Assembly (NCBI GenBank): GCA_002946415.1
Contig: NJPS01000006.1
Coordinates: forward strand, 558,001-622,000
Direction: 5' to 3'
From: Rutstroemia sp. NJR-2017a BVV2
Lineage: Eukaryota > Ascomycota > Leotiomycetes > Helotiales > Rutstroemiaceae
Length of the DNA: 64,000 bases
A program made the translations under genes and the position numbers. Of the stretch, positions 55,226-64,000 are shown in pieces. The number at the start of each line of letters is the position of its first letter. The stretch's first letter is position 1. The notes beneath the pieces are model-generated. The model had not been told where the DNA came from. It searched no databases and saw nothing but the letters and a program-made list of their open reading frames with translations.

Positions 55226-57423
55226 GGTTAGCTACAAGTATATCAGGAGCTTCTCGTCTACAAACCACTTGCGTGAGAGATATATATACATATCAACTGA
55301 TCGCCGAGCGACCAACCAACATATACCTGATACACATACTTCCCATTCCCATTCCCATCCCCATCCCCCCACCTAGAAACTCTGATCATGGCACCCTGCC
55401 ACCTACCTATCTCCAAGTCGCAGATTCAACCCCCTTTACATCTCATATATCCTTCTAACTATAAACCCCATCCCCTCCCACTCCACTCCACTCCACTCTA
55501 TAGCCCCTAATACTAACACACAACACAACACCACCTCCTCTCAACAAAGTCCCCCTCACCAGTATACAAATTCCCCCAGCAATCAACCAACCAACCCGAT
55601 GGATCCTTATCAAAAAGATTTGTGGGGAAATAAACCGACTTCCAAATTATTCATAAACCCCCCATCACTAACCAACCACCCAGTAAGCCAACCAAAGTCT
55701 TCAGTATATAAGACTTACTCTCTAGCATCACTTCATTTCATTCATTATACAACCTCCCCCCCTCCCCCCTTTTACCCCACTCCACTAGCAAAATCATCCC
55801 CACTAGAACAGTTCCCCGTATTCTCTCCGACAGGGATAGGGATTCTCTTCTCGGTAGTTGTTGCGCGCCATGCGAGCTGGAATCGAATGGGATAGGTAGC
55901 GGGAGATAGTTTGGATTGGACTAAACAGCCTGACAGGGACGTCTATCCCGTAGAGAGAAGAGAGAAGATTGGCTGGTTGGTTGAGTGGCTAGGAAGGGTA
56001 TATGATATGATGGGTATTTGGGGGAAAAAAGAGTCGGGAGGAAAGTTGGGTGGATAGGAAGAGACTCAAGAGACAGAGAGAGAGAGCTCAAAAGGATAGC
56101 GAAGGAGAGAGAAAGGGGAAGGGAAGATGTCAACTAGCATATAATCAGTCAAAAGCAAGCTCCCTCCTAAACCGTTACCATAAACACCAATCACTATCAC
56201 CCTCACCCTCACCCTCACCACACAAACAAACAAAATTTTCATAATATTTTTTTATTCTTTTTTATTATTCTTTTCCTCTAATCTTTTCATTTCCATTTCA
56301 TATCTTCTTTCTCTTCTTCTTCTTCATCATCATCAGCTTCCTCTTCTTCCTCTTCTTCATCTTCCATTCACGTATGGTCCGACCGACTGGGTATGTTAAC
56401 TTAATCTCTCCTCTATTCCCCAACAACTTCTTTTTTCCTGTATCCATCTCTCTCCCCGCATGCCCCCCATTTCAAACCCTATCCCAATCCCATTGCATAC
56501 CAGACCAGACCAGACCAGATCCCCTTTACCCGCGATACGCCTTATAAACATACACAAGAATGATGACCATTTCATTTCAGTTTTGTTTCAATCAAGCTCT
56601 TTTCTGTCCACCCAAGCATGCCTTCATTCATCCCATCCAATCCATCCATATCTGCTTTCCCGCATCTTTTCTCATAAGAAGCTTCTCTTTCATCAACTCA
56701 TGCCGACCCTGATCCTGAAGAGAAAGTAAAAAAAAGAATTTCACACGCCGTGCTTTTTCTTTTACTACTCCAGCTGAATGCTTTTTCTGGCCATCAAACA
56801 AAAAAAGAATAGCAGATATGTTCTCGCTACCTGCATCGCCGTGCCGAACCAAACATGAAAAATCAATTTTGCATCTGAACAACCATATGTATGCATGCAA
56901 GTCTATATCAAAGAACCCCGCCAGAACCTGTCGAGAAACCCAGTGTGCAAATGATTAATGAACCCAGAGCCAAAACCGGAAAAAAAATTTGGGGAAAACA
57001 GAAGAGAAAACCAAGTTAGAACAGCCCCAAACCAAACCGCTTTGCAAATGCATAGATCAAAAGACAAAATATATCACCTGCACGAGATAATCTTCAGGCC
57101 CTCTCTGTTTCGTAAACAGTGCCGTCACAGGCGAGAAAATCCATAAACCCTCAACTCACTCCTGGTGTCAAGAAAATTTGCTAAAACAAACTTTCGACTG
57201 ACAGTCCGACCGTTTTCATAGACTCAAGTGGAGCGTACATCAACGTCTCTTCCACTCTTTGCAAAGGATTCCGCACTTAACATGTAGAAAAGTATCCAGC
57301 TCATCACAAAGTTACCAGAATCGAGTGTCTCTCCAAACACTGTGCACAATGAAGCTTTGCGGTTATCCGAACAACGAATATTTATCGAGAACCTTTGGTG
57401 TCGATTGCTTACTCTCCAGCAAC
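55226..57423. other. Long pyrimidine- and AC-rich stretch without a gene
   Basis: The plus strand has CCCATT/CCCATC repeats (about 55346-55371), a C/T-rich tract with CTTCTT repeats (about 56270-56370) and AC-rich segments. No frame has a domain. It lies downstream of the nucleotidyltransferase gene and may include its 3' UTR. The tracts look like the leader or promoter DNA seen near other genes here, but no plus-strand gene follows. Confidence 0.45.
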
Positions 57424-60400
57424 CTAACCACCCTTTCTCTCAGAAGCATTGCTTGGCGGCTTCTCACCATGGGATAGCCCATTGGTGTTCTTCGCCTCGG
57501 AAGGAGGGCCGCGCTTCTTGCCTTTGTTGATCTTTTGCCAGTGAGTAGATCCTCCCGGTCCGTTTCCCTCGCTCTTAGCAGCCCTCGTATGGCCGTTAGG
57601 CTTCAAGTTCTGTGTATTTTGCTTGGACGAGACCTCGGTCGAACCAGAAAGCTTGGAGTTCGTTTTTGGCTGCTCGGACTTGTGGTTATCTGGTCTGTTC
57701 GTTGATCCATTTACCTTATGATTTGACCCAGAATCGTTCTTTCTGTTGACAGTAGGCGAGGGTGTGCGCGTTTCATACACCGGCGAAAGATGAGTGAATT
57801 CCTCACGAAGCAGGTCATTCTGTCCGATGGCAATATCAAGCGGCGACATACCACCAGCTTGTATGTTACGGGTCAACTTGTTCCGTGAATTGGGAGAAAG
57901 CCGTAAGTTTCCGTTGGCGTAATCTGCAGGAGACAAACCATTAGTTTGGTAACTATGTGTCCCGTTCATCGCAGCTGGGTTTGGACCGGTGGATCCGTTG
58001 ACTACAAGAGGTGCCTTGTCTATTGGGAAATATCGCGGGTCTTTCGGTGTAACCTGACCGGAAGGATGGCCCTCAGCAGAAGCATCACTTCCGGTGGCTG
58101 ACGCGCCAGACATCGAATCGATGGAACCTCTTGTCTGACTATTTCGATCCTCGAACACTGACGCATCGCTGGCGGCTGAAGTCTCCCAACTTGAGCTAAG
58201 GCCGCCGGCTGACGACGAGCCATTAACAACTAAGGGTCCATGACCGTTGACAGGGCGAACATTAGAGTTGGGTATGGGCTGTTGAGACGCAACAGCAGTA
58301 ACCAGGGGCGCCGAAGTTGAAGAAAATGTCCTGTCGTGGCCTAAGGGAGATGGTGATCGTGAAGGGCGTCTTATTCTATCTCGTATCGATGGTGGCAACT
58401 GATCCGTCGATAATCGTCTCCGATTTTGATTAAGGTCGCCGAAAGATGGGATTGCCAAAGGTTGCATGACCTCTCTGCGGAGTAGGTGGGATGGTTGCGG
58501 CTCGTTAACATAGTACCCGACATATTCCTTGGGAGCATTTGTTTCAGGTGGAGTTGTAGCCATTCGTCTTCCATCGAAGCTCATGTCTGATGCCTCATCT
58601 GCAATGAAACTTGGGACAGGAGCCCCGTTCACTTGCTGCCGTGACGGCTGCTGGTAAATGCCAAGACCATTGGTGCCAGCACTGGGCAGGCCATTTGCTT
58701 GCAGAGATAACGGTGAAGGAACTGTACGGGCTCCAGGCTGCGAATGGGAGCGGATTGAACCGTTCGACTGACCTACCGAAGCGCTTGATCCATTTGTGGC
58801 TGATGACCTGTGCATGCTTCGTCTCAGCTCTGGCACAGCGGCTGTTAGTTGAGGCGAAGAAGGATTTGTGCTCGAAGTATGATAACCATAGATCGGAGTA
58901 CCGGGATACTGCAGGGGATAGAAGTACATGTCTGTTGGTCGCAACGGAGCCGTTAGTGGGGCTTGATCAAATGAGCTCGTCCTACTTCGATCGGTAGCCT
59001 GTTGCTTGACTGGATGGCCATTACCCTGTATTCGGCTCTGGGCCTGTGCATATGCTTGGGCTTGAGCATGAGCATGAGCTTGTTGTTGCTCGAATGATTG
59101 AGCCATCAGTTGCAACCGGAGCTGATTTTCTTGTGTTTGTAGGATGGAGTATGTCGTGTACAAGTGGTTATGCAGCTGTGCCTGTGCTTGTTGTTGCACC
59201 CATTGCTCCTGGGAGGAGACATTAGGTTGTGTTCCGTGTTGTACGTAAACCGGGTTATCGTAGTTTGAATTTGAAGATCGACGGTTGCTATTGGAGGTAC
59301 GGTTATGATTATTATTATGACGACCGCCGCGATGGCCCCCTCTCCCATTTCTATGCGGTGGATGGCTTGCTGTAAGAGTGGGTTTCTTCGAAGGAGGTGG
59401 CTTCTCCCAAACTCGCTCCTCTTCTTTCGGAAACTCATACTTCTCACAACATTCGGCTAATTTAGCTGATGATATCAGATCGAAAGCTCGTCGCAATTCC
59501 ATGTGAAGCCCACGAAAGGAGAAATCGTCCGCGGTGTTTCCAAGGTTGCGATTCACGTTGAAAGGTTCCTCCACACATAACATATTATTTGTCGCTAAGC
59601 TCCATCCCTTCTCTTGTTTCGATATTTGCTTTCCACTGCGTACTGATACCACAAGCTTCTCGTAATCAAATTCGTGCGCATAAAATCGAAAGAATTGGAA
59701 AAGTAGCTCCCCCAAAGTCGCCTCGTTTTTGCTACCAAATCCTTTCAGAGCGTCTATATCATCTGCGAAGCTACTCTCGGAACCGTCCTTGGCCGGCAAC
59801 TTTAGGTGTGGTCGTTGATGTAAAGCTGGTAATATTGGAGGGTCTCGACTCTGCAGAAAATTGATGATCATGCATATCCAAGTGTATGAACTCAATGTGC
59901 CGCCAAATGCTAAAAATAGTCAGTGAGAAAGCCCCAGAATCACAAAAGCATGAAAACTCACCAGCATCATTAACCACCCTTGACTTCGTCCAGTGCTTAA
60001 TGATCATAGCCAAGGGTCTAACTCGGGGATCAATCTCAACATAAGTCTTAATCATGCGTGTATTCTCGAGGGCTAAGGTATTATTGACGTTCATGTCGCA
60101 GAATAACTTCAGTTCGGGATCGAAGATCTTAACAATCGGCACTCTTGCAGTCGATACACAAATGACCTTTTGCATACCACCTGTGAATCAGTTAGCAAAG
60201 CCCGTATAGATCGAGACCCGGACACTTACTCTTCGCAAGAAGTTCTGCGATCATGCAAACGCCCTCTAAGACTTTCCAATCCGTGGTTATGCATATATCA
60301 ACTGAATCCGTTAGTGGTTATACCGTAGTAGAGTTGAAGACCAATTACCATCTGATTCGTCCGTGCACAATAGATTGCCGGACGACCCAAAAACATGCAC

Positions 60401-61357
60401 CTTTATATCATGACCTGGCCACTCTTTATTGAACAAGTTCTCGAGCTTCGCCACGAGTTTCCTCCGTTTCTCCTCGCTCTCAGGCGTCGGTAATAATCGG
60501 TCGTAGAGTTCGCGCATATCTGTAGACAACTTTCTCTCCCCTTCCTCTGACAGCTTGCTCTTGATATCCGAATCCTTCAACTTCTCCAGTCGGTCAGTTC
60601 CGAGGCTATACGCCATTCGCCTCCGCGAATAGGCCATGGCCGTTTCATACTGGCATCCTCTTCTGGGTGCTGGGGGTGGTCTTTTAGAGGGCAGGGTGAT
60701 ATTCGATTCAGAATACGCCGATCTTGGAGAATGGCCGCTATTCGCATTAGGAGAAGGTTCCCTTGACTCGAAGGAAAATTGCCGGGCATGTTGATGTGGA
60801 GTAGAAGGTACGGAATTTGATTGTTGAGAAACAGAAGAGTTTTGATGTTGCACAACAGGCCTTGAGGGGAGTTGAGCCGTCAACTCAAATTTCTTGCCCG
60901 GCATCGTCGCAGAAGTCGGGGTGTCCTTCTCTGTTATGAGCGCGCGCTCGCCTTTATTTGATTTTCGTACGTCCCTATTCCCATGACCGCCCCTCGCAGC
61001 AGGTTTTGTTTTCCTTTCCGTGGCGACGCCACTCGCAGTCGATCGCTGACCAGGCACTGCCTGAATATGTTGAGCTGAGAGCAACGGGGGAAGTGGTGTG
61101 GTCTGCAGTCTGGCGGAGCTCCTGCTTGAAGAAATGAGCCTGTTGTACTGGGCGAGTTGTTGTTGGTGAAATAACGGTTGTTGTGGAAGTAAAATTGGAA
61201 TTAATTGGGTGGGAAGCTGAGGGGACCCAGTAATACTCGGCGAGGAGCTGGAAGTGGAATCGGCAAGTGTATTGCGCCGCACAAGTCTCGACCACTGTGC
61301 AGATTGATATTGATATTGAGAATTACTTGTTAAAGGCTGGCCCTCCATCAAACTCAT
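57424..61357 (-). CDS. Cid1/TUTase-type RNA nucleotidyltransferase
   Basis: Four exons in phase give 1261 aa: 61357..60349, 60301..60230, 60180..59962, 59909..57424. The first 230 residues are Gln/Ser/Pro-rich. The nucleotidyltransferase site reads VFGSSGNLLCTDESDVDICI, with the Gly-Ser pair at about 324-325 and Asp336/Asp338. The third Asp is in LKLFCDMNVNN (about 389). Then MIIKHWTKSRVVNDAAFGGT and SSYTWICMIINFLQ follow. The PAP-associated region ATLGELLFQFFRFYAHEFDY (about 498-517) is present. The last 650 residues are disordered, with Gln/Ala repeats (about 665-690) and Asn/Gly/Ser-rich stretches ending in a basic GKKRGPPSEAKN segment. Such enzymes add U or A tails to RNA; which one is not decided by sequence. 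The gene lies beside no functional partner. Confidence 0.93.
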
Positions 61358-64000
61358 AAACCCTTTATGTAGTGATTGTGCGATGTCGTTCTCCTAGCGA
61401 CGAGAAGAAGATAGCTTGTTTACGGAAACGACAAAGTGAGCCAAAGACGTAATAGGATGGTATTCCCGAGCGAGATGGTATGGTGGAGGTAGCCACGCGA
61501 CTGTGAGTAGAATCTCCCTCTCGTCGTTCTCAAGGAGAGGAAATGCCGTTTCGTGTCGGACAATTGTAATCGTAAATCCGTAAGAGAGTGAGCAAGGAAC
61601 GAAGATTCCTAGAGATGCCTTTCCTTTCGAAGTTGCCCCCTTTCCGTATATCAATCAAGAAGCGCGGTCCTGATCATAAAGTAATTGTTTCCTTTCCGCC
61701 GTTTTGGTTTTAATTCCGAGCGTGAAAATGGGTATTTGAGGGTCGAAATTGGGGGTGGGGAAAAGGAACTCGTGGAATGAATTGAAGGAGTGAGTGTGAA
61801 GTATATTTACGAGATCTGGCTGGGTGTGTTCAGTCCTCCCGGTCCTCTTTTATTTCGATTCACCAGAGATTCCGAGCAATCCTTTTTGGAAATTTCTTCC
61901 GCAGGGTAATTTTTGATGGATATCTCGAGCAGTAGAAAGGGCACACAAGAAAGTAGGAGAAGAGGCACCGCAGTGGTGGTGGTCCTTTTTGAGGGAGAGG
62001 GCTTTGTTCTCAAGTGTACCACTGTGAACTTTGTATGTACCACTTTCATACAAGGGAGAGAATGGAGTGAGTGGTGGTGAGTGGTGAGTGGTAAGTGGTG
62101 AGTGGTGAGTGGTGAGTGTGAGTGGTGAGCGACGGGGGTTCTTGACTACAGTTAGCAGCTGGCTTGGTCTTGTACAGTACAGTGCAGTAAAGCAAGTTGG
62201 ATAGAGCGCTGGGACACTAATATGGCCAAATGGTCCGGCAACAGGGCGAGCAAGAGCCACCACTAAGAAGACTTGCGGGACTTGCTATGAACTGAGTAAG
62301 GCACGTAGTAGATAAGTAGGTGAAGCGTCGAGCGCGCTTTCCCTTTCGGCTCTTTAGAAATAGATAGATTTTAAATGAACTTTTATATTGCATCTACTTC
62401 CATCGTGGAATATAGGAGATTGAGATCAAGGGAGGATGATCATTGAATAAGAATAGAAATAGAAGCAGGCAATTAATGACTCTGTATCTATTCGCATCCC
62501 TTTGCCTTCCCAATTCTCTTCCCATTCAGAGATAGCAGATGGAGATGGAGATGAGGATGGGAACGGGGCTGGTAATGCAAGCTATTGTCAGTAGGCAAGT
62601 AATTCATCCACACATTATTTATTCACAGGCGGCCCATTGCGAGCACAACTGTGAACGTACAACAAGCACAAGGAGACATCATATCTTCCATTCAGACTTC
62701 TAGACTTTACCCTGGTGCACTCATACAAGAACGTGCCTCGGGACCGTAAGACATCTTGGACCTCGACAACCCTGATTTTGGCTTGGCATTTTCTTATTCA
62801 TCCTCGAGGCCTCTGCTTCTCCACCTGGCCCATTCATGCAACCATAGCAGAGAACAACACTTAGATTACGTTTTGTATGGCTGGCCGACTGGATGGCTGA
62901 ATGGCTTTCTTTGTGAGTCTTTTATTGTGCCTGACCATTGAGCGTCCGGTACGACCGAGTGTGACGATGTGACCAAAGATATATACCTTGATAACCGATG
63001 TGCCTACTGCAAAACTAATCACACTTTACTACTTCATACCGTGTTCCACAAGTTGGAACACAAAGAACTTCCCGGCTTTTCAATGCGATTTAATGCTCAT
63101 GTTCTACACGGCACAATCGCGAGGTAAACCCACGAATCCCAAGCGGACGGAACGCACCTAGGTAACAAAAAGAGGTACTTCTCAGCCCATCTAGAAATGC
63201 CATTCCTTTGAGGGGCAAAATCTCAGCTCCTCTCGCCGCTCCCAAATAGGTGTCCCCCAGGTTCTCCATCACTATTGTCTGCCCGTCATGGGTCATCCAT
63301 GGAAATGCCATTACGCTGCAGGTTCCCTCTGCAGTGAGACGAGGAAGAAAGAGCCTGATGTGTTGGTGCGGTTATGCTGAGTAAAGAAATCATCATACGA
63401 AGTTAAGTACCTGGGTAGGTATTCGCGGAGTGGGATCATAAGTCTGACACGAGGGAGGGGGAAATCTTACAGCTCGCGAGAAATTAAAGCCTACATTGAA
63501 AGCCACAAAGGAATCCATAATTGAGACCTGTTGTTCCCTCCTTTCAGTCCAACCCAGGGCGTTGGTTGGTTCAATAATGGTCCTTTAATACTTTTGTCAG
63601 AGTTAAATTCCCACTTTCGGATCTCTGACACGAAACGGAGGGGTTCGAGCATAATCTGGTACTGTAATACGGCAACGATATTGCCATTTAATCTTGCTTT
63701 TTCCTACTCTGTGAAATGTACGTTTCAACACAGCAGACTTCATTTTGATGCGTGTACTTGGCGAACATACATCTAGAGTACTGCACGAAGTACAACGGCG
63801 GGAGAGACGTCCCGAACCTTCTCCTGCCAAAATTGACTTTACCCCTTAAATCCCGACCATGGATTCGGATGTCGACAAAGAGACCCCGAAATACCTCGTC
63901 TCGTACTAGGCATTGAATGAACAGAGCAAAGATTAGAAATCGCCTGACCCAAGAATATCTCGTGATCCTACGGATGCGTATTCCGGGTTGTCAATGAATA
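61358..64000. other. Upstream region of the nucleotidyltransferase gene, no gene seen
   Basis: About 2.6 kb with only short, mutually overlapping frames. The first 900 bases probably hold the promoter and leader of the gene that starts at 61357. A GAGTGGT tandem at 62063-62129 is listed separately. I see no RNA gene. Confidence 0.45.
62063..62129. repeat. GAGTGGT heptamer tandem
   Basis: Eight or nine units of GAGTGGT with small variants (GGTGGT, AAGTGGT, GAGTGT). A simple minisatellite about 700 bp upstream of the nucleotidyltransferase start. Confidence 0.85.

Noticed and set aside
1..64000. CRISPR arrays, bacterial operons, rRNA and tRNA genes
   Set aside because: The window is eukaryotic. 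No spaced identical repeats, no Shine-Dalgarno-linked gene runs and no rRNA were seen. I did not find a convincing tRNA cloverleaf by eye, which is not proof of absence.

Overview
This window looks like nuclear DNA of a filamentous ascomycete (Pezizomycotina). A leotiomycete is my best guess, from the overall flavour of the proteins only, and with low confidence. The reasons are the 45-350 nt introns with GT..AG ends and CTRAC-type branch sites, the long pyrimidine-rich leaders, the wide gene spacing, and the gene content: RTA1-like exporter, MARVEL-like protein, aquaglyceroporin with a long disordered N-terminus, GMC oxidoreductase, GH18 enzyme, and a STAND NTPase with C2H2 fingers. All gene models below were spliced by hand and checked for phase at every junction.

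Layout. 1-2742 is low-complexity DNA holding one small inverted-repeat element. 2743-4008 (-) is an unrecognised three-exon gene, followed by 4.5 kb with no clear gene. 8515-9109 (+) is a MARVEL-like membrane protein. 9890-13459 (-) is a ten-exon Rad5/Rad16-type SNF2 ATPase. It faces a ten-exon STAND NTPase with zinc fingers (13729-17159, +) across a gap of about 270 bp.

17157-23928 is an island of decay. It holds three small hAT-like elements (TAGGCTGCG ends, 8-bp target duplications). One of them supplies the stop codon of the STAND gene. The island also holds a degraded tail of that gene, other coding relics, a GPCR-like fragment, a frameshifted NAPE-PLD-like metallo-beta-lactamase gene, and an SDR gene carrying both an element and a nonsense codon.

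From 24 kb on the genes are ordinary and mostly intact: an intronless TPR protein (24338-26020, +), an RTA1-like transporter (26839-27901, -), an unrecognised coding-like stretch (29208-29990, -), a one-finger protein (30423-30956, -), a small membrane protein (32371-32952, +), a GMC oxidoreductase (33528-35286, -), a type II membrane protein with a glycosyltransferase-like domain (36277-38280, -), an Fps1-type aquaglyceroporin (39747-41965, -), a thioredoxin-fold protein (42875-43697, -), a secreted GH18 enzyme (44439-45449, -), two Nudix hydrolases tail to tail (46935-47822, + and 47933-48887, -), a membrane-anchored pepsin-fold protein without visible catalytic aspartates (49890-51659, +), a multi-pass membrane protein (52291-53438, -), and a Cid1/TUTase-type RNA nucleotidyltransferase (57424-61357, -). 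The last 2.6 kb shows no gene.

No operon-like pathway is visible. The parts most worth a second look are the STAND/SNF2 divergent pair and the element-driven decay beside it. In that island an insertion supplies a stop codon in one gene and duplicates a splice acceptor in another.
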